This document shows positions 1 to 7,606 of a stretch of 44,129 nt of DNA, piece by piece. The stretch is from Cytophagales bacterium (GTDB taxonomy: Bacteria > Bacteroidota > Bacteroidia > Cytophagales > Spirosomataceae), in the NCBI GenBank assembly GCA_024742395.1, contig JANSYO010000040.1, forward strand, positions 1-44,129, read 5' to 3'. Position 1 is the stretch's first letter; every line of letters begins with the position of its first letter. Both the position numbers and the translations under genes were made by a program. The notes below the pieces were generated by a model, which saw nothing but the letters and a program-made list of their open reading frames with translations, made no database searches and was not told where the DNA came from.

Positions 1-78
1 AAAAAAAGAAAAAGACATAAGATGTCTACTCACAAAAGAAAGAAGCGTTTAAGAAAAAATCGTCATAAGAAGAAGTAA
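1..78 (+). CDS. Ribosomal protein bL38 (AURKAIP1/COX24 domain), 3' end only
   Basis: The frame open from base 1 ends at TAA 76-78 and encodes about 25 residues made almost only of Lys, Arg and His; it can be read as KKRKRHKMSTHKRKKRLRKN followed by RHKKK. This matches my memory of the tiny AURKAIP1/COX24-domain protein of Bacteroidota (bL38 of the Flavobacterium johnsoniae ribosome, a relative of mitochondrial mS38), normally about 30 residues beginning MPSGKK. Only the first few codons are missing beyond the edge. The ATG at 22 is probably internal, because the conserved basic stretch continues upstream of it. A terminator hairpin follows at 121-174. The family call rests on remembered sequence pattern; the very basic composition is seen directly. 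Confidence 0.8.
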   Translation, partial: KKRKRHKMSTHKRKKRLRKNRHKKK

Positions 79-120
79 CTCTGTAAGTGTTACTTATGAC
101 TAATTTCTTTTAAATAAATT

Positions 121-174
121 AGCAGTCAGCAGAGGACTTTTGTTTTAAGCACCCATCTGTTAACTGCTTTTTTT
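121..174 (+). terminator. Terminator after bL38
   Basis: The arms 121-133 and 156-168 pair over 13 positions with one mismatch and one G-U pair around a 22-base loop. A run of T follows to 174. It separates the bL38 transcript from ribonuclease G, so rng should have its own promoter in the remaining 42 bases, although no good TAnnTTTG element is visible there. Confidence 0.7.
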
Positions 175-216
175 GTATTTCAATATTATTTTACAAACCC
201 TAATTCTGACTCAGTT

Positions 217-1770
217 TTGAGCAACGAATTATATATAAGTTCCACAGAAAAAGGAGAGCGAATAGCTCTAATGCAGGATAAACGACTCATTGAATATCAT
301 TTTGATGAGGCGGAGCATGTATTTTCTGTAGGGGATATTTACCTGGGAACGGTAAAAAAAGTGGTATCTGGTTTAAATGCAGCCTTTATTGATATAGGTT
401 ATGAAAAAGATGCCTTTCTTCACTATCATGATCTAAGTCCTAATATTAAATCTTTGAATGCTTACACAAAAGGTATTCTCAATAAAAAGCCTTTCAGTAA
501 GAGGCTTAAAGGATTTAGACTTCAGCCACAAATTGATAAGCTGGGTAAGATTACTGATGTCTTAACGAAGAATCAGCCTATCCTTGTACAAGTAGTAAAA
601 GAGCCAATTTCCTCCAAAGGTCCCCGTCTTTCATGTGACATTTCTATTGCAGGTAGGTACGTAGTTTTAGTGCCTTTTGCGAATGCCGTGAATATCTCAA
701 AGAAAATAACAAGCAAGCAGGAAAGACAGAGACTCCATAAAATGTTAAATGCAGTTAAACCAGACAACTTTGGTGTAATTGTAAGAACAGTAGCAGAGGG
801 TAAGGATATAGAGGAGCTTCAAAGAGACCTCGAAGAATGTGTAGAAAAGTGGGAGAAAGGAATTGAGCAACTTAAAGGAGCGAAACCCAGGGATAGAATA
901 GTTTCTGAAATGAACAGGGCAGCCTCTATTCTTAGAGATATGCTTAACGATGACTTTGACACTGTAGTGGTAGATTCTAAGGAAAACCACGAAAAGCTTA
1001 AAAGTTTACTTCAGAATATTGCTCCTGAGAAAGCCAACATCCTGAGATTCCATAACGGAAAGTCAAAACTTTTTGAACAATATGGTATTGAGAAACAATT
1101 AAAGTCTCTCTTTGGCAGGTCTGTAAGTTTGCCTAGTGGCGGTTATCTGATTATAGAGCATACTGAAGCACTTCATGTAATAGATGTAAACAGCGGCAAT
1201 AAGTCTACCCGTGAAGAGGATCAGGAAGCTACTGCAATTAATGTTAACCTTGAAGCGGTAAAAGAAATAGCCCGCCAGCTTAGGCTGCGTGATATGGGTG
1301 GAATTGTAGTTGTCGATTTCATTGATATGAAAAAGGCAGCAAACCGCAAGGAAATTAACTTGGCCATGAAAGCCGAAATGAAAGGCGATCGTTCCAAGTA
1401 TACTATCCTGCCGATCACTAAATTTGGTCTAACTCAGATCACTCGTCAAAGAGTAAGACCTGAGATGAATATTGTTACAAAAGAGAAGTGCCCTACGTGC
1501 AATGGAACTGGAAGTATTCAGGCAAGCATTACGGTTACAGATCTTTTAGAAAATCATTTAGATCATTTACTTGAGAAACAAAACGAAAGTAAAGTAAGTA
1601 TCATATTACATCCATTTTTACATGCTTATTACAGAGAAGGTTTGATAACAAAGCAAATGAAATGGTATTTCAAATATAAGAAGTGGGTAAAACTCATTAA
1701 AGACAGCTCTCTTGGAGTTACGGAGTTTCACTTTTTGAATTCACATGGAGAAGAGATAGAACTTAAATAA
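217..1770 (+). CDS. rng: Ribonuclease G (RNase E/G family endoribonuclease)
   Basis: A 517-residue single-strand-specific endoribonuclease of the RNase E/G family, expected to act in the cytoplasm on rRNA precursors and mRNA. The N-terminal S1-like domain (about residues 35-150, IYLGTVKKVVSGLNAAFIDI) is followed by the catalytic core. The metal-binding motifs are VIDVNSG (Asp323) and VVVDFIDM (Asp367), equivalent to Asp303 and Asp346 of E. coli RNase E. A Zn-link type CPTC lies at 425-428. The start is TTG at 217; the first in-frame ATG, at 271, would remove family-conserved N-terminal residues (ELYISS...ERIALMQ), so TTG is preferred. The length fits RNase G rather than the longer RNase E. 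It follows bL38, so two translation/RNA genes are neighbours. It ends at a shared terminator. Confidence 0.95.
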   Translation: MSNELYISSTEKGERIALMQDKRLIEYHFDEAEHVFSVGDIYLGTVKKVVSGLNAAFIDIGYEKDAFLHYHDLSPNIKSLNAYTKGILNKKPFSKRLKGFRLQPQIDKLGKITDVLTKNQPILVQVVKEPISSKGPRLSCDISIAGRYVVLVPFANAVNISKKITSKQERQRLHKMLNAVKPDNFGVIVRTVAEGKDIEELQRDLEECVEKWEKGIEQLKGAKPRDRIVSEMNRAASILRDMLNDDFDTVVVDSKENHEKLKSLLQNIAPEKANILRFHNGKSKLFEQYGIEKQLKSLFGRSVSLPSGGYLIIEHTEALHVIDVNSGNKSTREEDQEATAINVNLEAVKEIARQLRLRDMGGIVVVDFIDMKKAANRKEINLAMKAEMKGDRSKYTILPITKFGLTQITRQRVRPEMNIVTKEKCPTCNGTGSIQASITVTDLLENHLDHLLEKQNESKVSIILHPFLHAYYREGLITKQMKWYFKYKKWVKLIKDSSLGVTEFHFLNSHGEEIELK

Positions 1771-1773
1771 TGG

Positions 1774-1798
1774 AAAAGCCACCTAATAGGTGGCTTTT
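1774..1798. terminator. Bidirectional terminator between rng and the TPR lipoprotein
   Basis: Perfect 11-bp inverted repeat (AAAAGCCACCT / AGGTGGCTTTT) with a 3-base loop, lying between two convergent genes. The A-rich and T-rich ends give it a U-tract in both directions. Confidence 0.85.
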
Positions 1799-1822
1799 AT
1801 TTTTTTATGGTTTCTTCTGTCC

Positions 1823-2974
1823 TTAATAGTCCTGATAAAATCTTCTTATTCTGCTGGTAAACTGATTATAAATAGGTTTACAGAACTCTACAAATAATTG
1901 CTGTGGTGCAGGTGGAAGTTCTTCTTTTTTATTCGTCATGGCTAACTCTTCTTTGCTTAAAGCCCTTTCATCTCCGTTATAGCTGGCCCATTCATTTACC
2001 CAAGTGAATTCACCCGGGAATTCATCTTTGCTAAGCACTCTGTTGGTTTGAAAATCAATAATTTCCATCGCTAGAATTCCTTTCGAGTTCACTATTTTTC
2101 GATTTTTTGAGAGTTTGGCCGTTACCTTATCATAAACATCAACTTTACTGCCTCTGATTGTGGCAGTACCGGTCTTTACGCTATCTTCACTTGTTACGGT
2201 GCTTTCCGATTTTTCAATTAGTGTCTCACCTACTATAAAATCTACAAATTCTAAGTGAACTACATGGTCAGGTTTTAAAGAGATGTCCTTGGCTTCTGCT
2301 GGTGAGTAGAACCGAATAAATTTATTCATTCTTTTATTCTCTCGGAGAAATTCATCAATCCTGTCCTGGAAATATTTGTTGCTAATTTCATAGGTTCTGG
2401 AATTTACCTGAGGCTGCTCCAGGACCACATGATATGATCCGGCAAATAAGGCTTCATCTAATTTTTCTCTTACATCCTTATAATTGGGAGCAAAATCAAA
2501 TAGTGTCTGGTAGGAATCAAAAGCTTCTCTACCACTTTCAATAGTATTTTTCTTGAGCATTTCAGTAGCGTAAGTATATCTTTCAGCCGCGGCCAGATCT
2601 CGTGCTTCTTCAGCTTCTTTGAAATAGGACTTTGGGCTCACAGCTCTTCTGCAAGCCATACATCTGGCTATTAGATCATGCATGTTGTTTAGTTTAGCAT
2701 AGCCATCCAGTGCCCTTTCCCATCTAAATTGCTGATTCGCTGATTTAGCTGATTTGATATCCGCTAGTAACTCTTCTGAAGCGTACTGATATGCCTGAGG
2801 AAGTACTTCCAAAGATTTATCATTATCTATGTCTTTTTTAAGTTTATCTACCGCCTGTAATACAGCTCCATAGTAATCGCCTTTTTCCAGAGCTTTGGTA
2901 CCACTCTTAGAACAAGATGAGAAGATGATTAAAGTAATAAGGCAGGTTAATAGGCTTTTAATAACTGTTTTCAT
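1823..2974 (-). CDS. Lipoprotein with TPR-like helical repeats, function unknown
   Basis: About 383 residues if translation starts at the ATG at 2974; the frame is open to 3061, but the extra 29 residues would precede a normal signal peptide, so the internal start is chosen. MKTVIKSLLTCLITLIIFSSC is a type II signal sequence with lipidated Cys21. The first half has helical repeats of TPR character (ALEKGDYYGAVLQAV, EAEEARDLAAAERYTYATEML) and the second half is predicted to be mainly strand (EISNKYF, VVHLEFVDFIVGETLI, VYDKVTAKLSKNRKI). It is probably anchored in the outer membrane facing the periplasm. It is convergent with rng and shares its terminator. I do not recognise a named family and assign no function. 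Confidence 0.7.
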   Translation of the reverse strand: MKTVIKSLLTCLITLIIFSSCSKSGTKALEKGDYYGAVLQAVDKLKKDIDNDKSLEVLPQAYQYASEELLADIKSAKSANQQFRWERALDGYAKLNNMHDLIARCMACRRAVSPKSYFKEAEEARDLAAAERYTYATEMLKKNTIESGREAFDSYQTLFDFAPNYKDVREKLDEALFAGSYHVVLEQPQVNSRTYEISNKYFQDRIDEFLRENKRMNKFIRFYSPAEAKDISLKPDHVVHLEFVDFIVGETLIEKSESTVTSEDSVKTGTATIRGSKVDVYDKVTAKLSKNRKIVNSKGILAMEIIDFQTNRVLSKDEFPGEFTWVNEWASYNGDERALSKEELAMTNKKEELPPAPQQLFVEFCKPIYNQFTSRIRRFYQDY

Positions 2975-3130
2975 GGAAATCTTAATTTGGGTTTGAATTA
3001 AATCCTTATCAAAACTGTTCGGATTTACTCTCAGAACCAAAATTAAGTTACCGCTTAACAAATTATTAAAAACAGGGAAGTTTTTTATACTACGGGTTTT
3101 CCAGGAGCCTTTAGCTATTTAGTGTAGGTA

Positions 3131-3592
3131 CTATTTCTTTTCCAGTACAGCAGAACCAAAATTGACGCTGAAAGCCTTACACCAAATGAGGACGTGGTCC
3201 ATGCTTTCAGGATCTGTACCCATAGGTAAGTTATATTTAACGGATCCATTTTTTACTTCCTTGCTGATTTCTTTAAAGCCTTTAGCATTATTGTCTTCAG
3301 CCAGATAGACTCTTAAGTCAGGTCCTGCATCTGTTTTAAAATCAATAAATTGAAGACTTAAAGTATTATTCGCACCTTTCAGAACCTGTGCTGTTCCTGA
3401 GGTGGGGTGGGCTCCATCTTTGAATTTACCTTCATAGATGAGATCTTCATTTGTTGTATTTTGAAACTCCTCTTCTCCAAGGACAATGGCCGGGTTTACT
3501 TTGTCCGTATTGCAGGATACGAAAAACATGACAAGCACTAAGGGGAAGAACCTAAAAGAAGAATAATTCGTATTACAGGTATAGAATCTCAT
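3131..3592 (-). CDS. DM13-domain lipoprotein
   Basis: About 153 residues. The N-terminus (RFFPLVLVMFFVSC) is a lipoprotein signal with the Cys at about residue 27. The rest, from YEGKFKDGAHPTSGTAQVL through DLRVYLAEDN to YNLPMG...DHVLIWCKAFSVNFGSAVL, follows the DM13 domain pattern: an extracellular beta-sandwich with a conserved Cys in the VxIWC stretch, proposed in animals to take part in redox or electron transfer. The bacterial role is unknown. An ATG at 3601 is also in frame (three residues longer). I prefer 3592, because the divergent gene starts at 3596, leaving only three bases between the two starts. Confidence 0.8.
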   Translation of the reverse strand: MRFYTCNTNYSSFRFFPLVLVMFFVSCNTDKVNPAIVLGEEEFQNTTNEDLIYEGKFKDGAHPTSGTAQVLKGANNTLSLQFIDFKTDAGPDLRVYLAEDNNAKGFKEISKEVKNGSVKYNLPMGTDPESMDHVLIWCKAFSVNFGSAVLEKK

Positions 3593-3595
3593 AAT

Positions 3596-3808
3596 ATGCA
3601 TACTTTATTAAAAAACTGGACCTTTCTCAGACTTACGCATTTAGTTGTGTCTCTGGTTTTACTTGGCCTTGCATTTTATTATCATCACAATATTTACCTC
3701 TACATATTAGGCGGTGGTTTTTTAGCCCAAACCCTTTTAAATTCAGGCTGTAGTAATAATAGCTGCGAAAGACCAGTCAGACATTCAAGATACAGAAGAC
3801 GTCATTAG
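3596..3808 (+). CDS. Small membrane protein, YgaP/DUF2892-like
   Basis: 70 residues with two hydrophobic helices (about residues 13-28 and 31-47) and the ending LLNSGCSNNSCERP plus a basic tail. This recalls the short DUF2892 / YgaP-transmembrane-like proteins of Bacteroidota, which have NW..R..R near the start, two membrane helices and a C-terminal Cys cluster (NIGCC..GC). Here the first Cys pair is reduced to single Cys residues separated by SNNS. Such proteins often accompany rhodanese or sulfur genes, but none is nearby. The stop codon overlaps the stop of the convergent SpmAB gene by four bases. The start is fixed, since no other ATG exists. The family assignment is tentative. Confidence 0.6.
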   Translation: MHTLLKNWTFLRLTHLVVSLVLLGLAFYYHHNIYLYILGGGFLAQTLLNSGCSNNSCERPVRHSRYRRRH

Positions 3809-5043
3809 GCAAAGAAGATATATCCCATAATAATGGCCGCTACGATTCCTATAAAATCAGCGAGTAGCCCGTACTGAATGGCATATCTAACTTTAGATAC
3901 CCCTACAGAGCCAAAGTAAAGTGCTACTACATAAAAGGTAGTATCCGTGGTTCCTTGAAAGATGCAGACTAGCTTTCCTACAAAGGAGTCTGGGCCACCA
4001 TTTTCAGGAGCCATGGCTTCAAGCATTAAACCTCTGGCCCCGCTACCAGACAATGGTCTCATAATGGCCACAGGAAGGGCTTCTACAAATTGAGTGTCAA
4101 AGCCCATGCTGGAAAAAATAAAGGCCATGGAGTCTGTGATATACGATAATACGCCCGAATTACGGAGCATACTTATAGCTACAAGCATTCCTACAAGATA
4201 CGGGATAATTTTGACGGCCACCTGAAAACCGTCTTTGGCTCCGGTGATGAAAGTATCAAAAACATCAATCCTTTTCCAAAGGCCTCCGGCGATAAAACCT
4301 ACAATGACTACCAGTAAAGTAAGGTTGCTGTATACTTTTGAGAAAGACTCTATTTCTTCCTGGCTTAGACGTGTTAAGTAAAAAATCAAAAGGCCAATAG
4401 CTGCACTGACTCCCCCGAGCCATGATAGAATGGTTTTATCCCATATTTTTATCCTTTGTTTCAGCATCACAGCCAGTAAGCCAATAAGTGTTGCAAAATA
4501 TGTGCTAATGAGTAATGGTAAGAAAATATCAGATGGATCTGCAGCACCCATGGAGGCCCTGTAAGTCATTATATTAATGGGTATAAGTGTCAGGCCAGAG
4601 GTCTGAAGAACAAGAAACATGATCTGTGCATTGGATGCGGTATCTTTACTGGGATTTAACTCTTGAAGGCTTTCCATGGCTTTTAAGCCAAAAGGGGTAG
4701 CTGCATTATCAAGGTTAAGCATATTGGCTGAGAAATTCATGATCATTTGTCCGTGAGCTGGATGATCAGCCGGAACTTCCGGGAATAATTTGCGAAAGAA
4801 TGGACCAATGATTTTACCCAAAAAACGAATAGCACCAGCTTCTTCGCCAATTTTCAGGATACCTAAAAATAAGGTCATGACGCCCGTTAAGGCCAGGGAG
4901 ATTTCGAAGCCGGTTTTGGCTGAATCGAATATTCCGCCTACCATTAATTCAAAAATAGCCTGATCTTGAAAAAAGATAAACTTAATGGCTGCTACCACTA
5001 AGGCAACCAGAAAAAAACTTGCCCAAACGTAATTTAAAACCAT
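3805..5043 (-). CDS. SpmA-SpmB fusion membrane protein (nucleoside-recognition/Gate domains)
   Basis: 412 residues and very hydrophobic, with roughly ten membrane segments. The first half contains the SpmA-like Gate domain (LMVGGIFDSAKTGFEISLAL, GQMIMNFSANMLNLDNAATP). The second half contains the SpmB-like Gate domain (FITGAKDGFQVAVKIIPYLV, ALPVAIMRPLSGSGARGLML, FQGTTDTTFYVVALYFGSVG). In Bacillus, spmA and spmB are separate genes acting in spore-core dehydration; in non-sporulating Bacteroidota the fused form is common and its substrate is unknown. Transport of a small molecule across the inner membrane is an inference. It is divergent from the VanX-type dipeptidase gene, and the two starts are separated by 76 bases that carry inverted repeats. 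Confidence 0.88.
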   Translation of the reverse strand: MVLNYVWASFFLVALVVAAIKFIFFQDQAIFELMVGGIFDSAKTGFEISLALTGVMTLFLGILKIGEEAGAIRFLGKIIGPFFRKLFPEVPADHPAHGQMIMNFSANMLNLDNAATPFGLKAMESLQELNPSKDTASNAQIMFLVLQTSGLTLIPINIMTYRASMGAADPSDIFLPLLISTYFATLIGLLAVMLKQRIKIWDKTILSWLGGVSAAIGLLIFYLTRLSQEEIESFSKVYSNLTLLVVIVGFIAGGLWKRIDVFDTFITGAKDGFQVAVKIIPYLVGMLVAISMLRNSGVLSYITDSMAFIFSSMGFDTQFVEALPVAIMRPLSGSGARGLMLEAMAPENGGPDSFVGKLVCIFQGTTDTTFYVVALYFGSVGVSKVRYAIQYGLLADFIGIVAAIIMGYIFFA

Positions 5044-5114
5044 ATAAGCGAATTAGAGTAAATTAATTTGCCGTAATTTCGGCTATTCGCTTGCGAAATT
5101 AGCGATTCGCTTAT
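5044..5114. promoter_or_regulatory. Divergent regulatory region with AAGCGAAT/ATTCGCTT repeats
   Basis: ATAAGCGAAT at 5044-5053 is the exact reverse complement of ATTCGCTTAT at 5105-5114. Between them lies a third copy as a tight palindrome, TTCGC-TT-GCGAA at 5086-5097. The stretch fills the gap between the starts of the SpmAB and VanX-type genes, so it may be an operator controlling both. This is inferred from position and symmetry only. Confidence 0.45.
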
Positions 5115-5119
5115 CCAAA

Positions 5120-5866
5120 ATGAAAGAAAAGGTCGTTTCCATTATAATTATTATTCTGCTGTATTCTTGTACAACCGAACAACACGAAAAAGCAGAACAA
5201 AAGCCACAAGACAAGAGAGAGTTGGTTTTAGAAACCCTTCCAAAAACATTGGGGGAGTTTGAGAAGAGTCTTATTTACCAGGATTTGGTTAATATACAAG
5301 AGGTTGATTCCAGCATTCTGGTTGATTTGAAGTATTCTACTGAGGATAATTTCTTTGGCAGAGATGTTTATGAAGAATTGACTAATGCCTATTTACCATT
5401 AGATGTAGCCATTGACTTAAAAAAGGCCAGTACAATACTTATTGATAAGCACCCTGATTTAAGACTATTAGTTTTTGATGCTGTACGGCCACACAGGATT
5501 CAGGAAATTTTATGGGAAGCCTTAGATAGTATTCCGGCTAATGTTAGGAAAGCTTATGTGGCAGATCCTTCTGAGGGATCTTTGCATAATTATGGCTGTG
5601 CGGTAGATTTATCTATTTACGACTTGAAGAAAGATTCTCTTTTGGATATGGGAACGAAATATGACTACTTTGGATATTTAGCCTACCCAAGAATGGAATC
5701 ACAAATGCTGGCCTCAGGCGAGCTGTCACAGGGGCAAATAGAGAACCGGGATCTTTTGAGAGACGTAATGCTCCAGGCCGGATTCAAGCCTATTACAAGC
5801 GAATGGTGGCATTTTAACAGAACCAGTTTAGCTCAGGCGAAACTGAGATACGAGTTAATAAAGTAA
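5120..5866 (+). CDS. D-Ala-D-Ala dipeptidase, VanX/DdpX type (M15D), lipoprotein
   Basis: 248 residues. MKEKVVSIIIIILLYSC gives a lipoprotein signal with Cys17, so the enzyme is membrane-anchored in the periplasm rather than cytosolic as in VanX. The M15D zinc site is complete: SLHNYGCAVD supplies His156 and Asp163, and SEWWHF supplies catalytic Glu228 and ligand His231. The conserved Arg of VFDAVRPH is Arg123. Family members cut D-alanyl-D-alanine and, in Gram-negatives, are thought to recycle peptidoglycan dipeptides. Nothing like a vanHA/vanRS cluster is present, so glycopeptide resistance is unlikely. It starts 76 bases from the divergent SpmAB gene and ends at a hairpin at 5867-5895. Confidence 0.9.
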   Translation: MKEKVVSIIIIILLYSCTTEQHEKAEQKPQDKRELVLETLPKTLGEFEKSLIYQDLVNIQEVDSSILVDLKYSTEDNFFGRDVYEELTNAYLPLDVAIDLKKASTILIDKHPDLRLLVFDAVRPHRIQEILWEALDSIPANVRKAYVADPSEGSLHNYGCAVDLSIYDLKKDSLLDMGTKYDYFGYLAYPRMESQMLASGELSQGQIENRDLLRDVMLQAGFKPITSEWWHFNRTSLAQAKLRYELIK

Positions 5867-5895
5867 AAAGCAGAGGCTCATAGAACCGCTGCTTT
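5867..5895 (+). terminator. Weak terminator after the dipeptidase gene
   Basis: AAAGCAG (5867-5873) pairs with CTGCTTT (5889-5895), with an A-G mismatch and two more G-C pairs inside and a 9-base loop. It begins directly after the stop codon. Only a short T stretch follows, so termination may be partial. Confidence 0.5.
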
Positions 5896-5918
5896 AAAAT
5901 CACCTAACCACTAAAGTA

Positions 5919-6281
5919 TTAATTATTAAGTCGGTATGGAGTTAGTAGCCTTTTTACTTCTTTTAGCCTTCTTCTGGCTACGCTTATTTTAATACCATTT
6001 TTGAGTGTTAGCTCTCCATGGTTATAACTAAAAGTGGCGTGTTTTATGTAATCCTTGTTTACTATGTGTGACTTGTGTGGTCTTATAAATTCTTCCGGGT
6101 TTAGTTTGGCAGCATATTCTTTAAGAGTTTTGGCCGTAATGTATTTATGCTTTTCGGTATGTAGACATGTATAGTTTGTATGGGCTTCCAGGTATACAAT
6201 ATCTTGAATCTCAAGCTCTTTTATATGGCTTTGCAATCGTAATCTGATACTCTCAGATTTACTTTCTTTCTGCGGTTTCAT
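5919..6281 (-). CDS. Stand-alone LytTR DNA-binding regulator
   Basis: About 120 residues from the ATG at 6281; the frame is open to 6344, but the additional 21 residues (MIMISFNLRVS...) do not resemble the family. The LytTR domain spans about residues 15-118: IQDIVYLEAHTNYTCLHT, KTLKEYAAKL, FIRPHKSHIVNKDYI and GIKISVARRRLKEVKRLL are its usual elements. There is no receiver domain and no sensor kinase next door, so it is either a single-domain regulator or is controlled by a partner elsewhere. LytTR proteins bind pairs of short direct repeats. The roughly 290-bp region upstream holds a palindrome and a GGTTAGTT element that could be autoregulatory sites, which is inference. Confidence 0.88.
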   Translation of the reverse strand: MKPQKESKSESIRLRLQSHIKELEIQDIVYLEAHTNYTCLHTEKHKYITAKTLKEYAAKLNPEEFIRPHKSHIVNKDYIKHATFSYNHGELTLKNGIKISVARRRLKEVKRLLTPYRLNN

Positions 6282-6390
6282 GTACTTTAATGGTTGCTTT
6301 CGGTATTTCAAAGAAACCCTTAAGTTGAAGGAAATCATAATCAATAAAGAAGGGTTTAAGCCTTGTAAGTCTCTTTTAATGAATAAGTTG

Positions 6391-6449
6391 TGCGGTTAGT
6401 TGCTGAATAAAAGGAGTGTTTTTACTTCATGTATTAGGTATAAATACCT
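6391..6449. promoter_or_regulatory. Candidate operators upstream of the LytTR gene
   Basis: Two elements lie 110-170 bases before the LytTR start: TGCGGTTAGTTGC at 6391-6403, which recurs exactly at 20691-20703 before susC2, and the perfect palindrome AGGTATAAATACCT at 6436-6449. Both are intergenic. The GTTAGT core partly resembles LytTR-type sites. Function is inferred only. Confidence 0.3.
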
Positions 6450-6507
6450 TAGGTTATTTCAAGAATAAATAGTGTTATATTGGTAGACTTATCGATTCAA
6501 TTAAGTT

Positions 6508-6539
6508 TTGTTATAGTTTTTAGTTTCTGATTATCTTTG
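6508..6539 (+). promoter_or_regulatory. Bacteroidota-type promoter for pheS
   Basis: TTG at 6508-6510 (-33 element), 21 bases, then TATCTTTG at 6532-6539, an exact TAnnTTTG -7 element. The pheS GTG start lies 29 bases downstream. This is the best full promoter match in the window. Confidence 0.7.
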
Positions 6540-6568
6540 TGGCTCTTTAAATTAACAGAGAGTAAAAA

Positions 6569-7600
6569 GTGTTAGAAAAAATAGAGAAAGTACTTAAAGA
6601 AGCTGGTGACTGGAAAGCAAAAAATTCTGAAGAAATTGAGAAATTCAGATTATCTTTTTTAAGTAAAAAGGGAAGGTTAAACGAACTCTTTGATGATTTC
6701 AAGAACGTTCCGAACGAAAAGAAACGTGAGATAGGACAAGAGCTTAATAAGCTCAAAGCCAAATTAGAAGAGAGGTTTGCAGAGCTACAGCAATCAAAAA
6801 GTAACAGTGCTGGTCTTGATATTGAGAAACCAGATGTTTTTCTTCCTGAGATCAATGGTTCTTTAGGGTCTTTGCATCCACTAACTTTGGTAAGAAAGAG
6901 AATTACCGAAATTTTTGCCAGAATGGGTTTCAGTAGCGAAGATGGTCCGGAGATTGAATCAGATTGGTACAATTTTACGGCATTAAATTTTGCGGAGAAT
7001 CATCCGGCCAGAGAGATGCAGGATACCTTCTTTGTCTCTAAAGGAAAGGAGCAGAAGGATGATATGATCCTTAGAACACATACTTCGAATGTCCAGGTAA
7101 GGCTTATGGAAGCCAAAAAGCCTCCTTTAAGATCTATCATGATTGGCAGGGTTTATAGAAACGAAGCGATCTCTGCACGTGCACATTGTCAGTTTCATCA
7201 GGTTGAGGGCTTGTATATTGATAAAAATGTAAGCTTCAAGGATCTGAAAGATACTCTTTTGCATTTCTCAAAAGAGATGTTTGGAAAGGATACCAAAATT
7301 AGGCTAAGACCTAGCTATTTTCCGTTTACAGAGCCAAGTGCAGAAATAGATATATCTTGTTTTATCTGTAAAGGTGAAGGCTGTAATATTTGTAAAAAAA
7401 CAGGATGGGTTGAAATTGCCGGTTCAGGAATGGTTGATCCAAATGTCTTAATAAATTCTGGAATTGATCCTGAAGAGTATACAGGTTTTGCATTTGGTAT
7501 GGGAATAGAGCGTATTGCTATGTTGAAATACGATATCAATGATATTCGATTATTTTTTGATAATGACGTTCGCTTTCTGAATCAATTTCAGGGGGCATAA
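6569..7600 (+). CDS. pheS: Phenylalanine--tRNA ligase alpha subunit
   Basis: 343 residues, the catalytic alpha subunit of the alpha2-beta2 phenylalanyl-tRNA synthetase, which charges tRNA-Phe in the cytoplasm. The N-terminal coiled-coil (residues 1-80) is followed by the class II core: motif 1 around FARMGFSSEDGPEIESDWYNF (117-136), motif 2 around GRVYRNEAISARAHCQFHQV (193-212), and motif 3 GFAFGMGIERIAML (306-319). A four-Cys insert (Cys264, 267, 272, 275; CFIC...GCNIC) is intact and typical of Bacteroidota and several other phyla. The start is GTG, placed by the promoter and by the family's usual MLEKI-like N-terminus. pheT is not in this window. An exported esterase gene follows after six bases and is probably co-transcribed. 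Confidence 0.97.
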   Translation: MLEKIEKVLKEAGDWKAKNSEEIEKFRLSFLSKKGRLNELFDDFKNVPNEKKREIGQELNKLKAKLEERFAELQQSKSNSAGLDIEKPDVFLPEINGSLGSLHPLTLVRKRITEIFARMGFSSEDGPEIESDWYNFTALNFAENHPAREMQDTFFVSKGKEQKDDMILRTHTSNVQVRLMEAKKPPLRSIMIGRVYRNEAISARAHCQFHQVEGLYIDKNVSFKDLKDTLLHFSKEMFGKDTKIRLRPSYFPFTEPSAEIDISCFICKGEGCNICKKTGWVEIAGSGMVDPNVLINSGIDPEEYTGFAFGMGIERIAMLKYDINDIRLFFDNDVRFLNQFQGA

Positions 7601-7606
7601 AAATCT

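Noticed and set aside
5120-5866. Vancomycin-type resistance from the VanX-like gene
   Set aside because: No vanA/vanH ligase, dehydrogenase or vanRS genes are nearby and the protein is a lipoprotein; cell-wall dipeptide recycling is more likely.
6547-6972. 141-residue minus-strand frame overlapping the pheS start
   Set aside because: Antisense to pheS, Ser/Leu-rich composition typical of a reverse-frame shadow, and it would span the pheS promoter.
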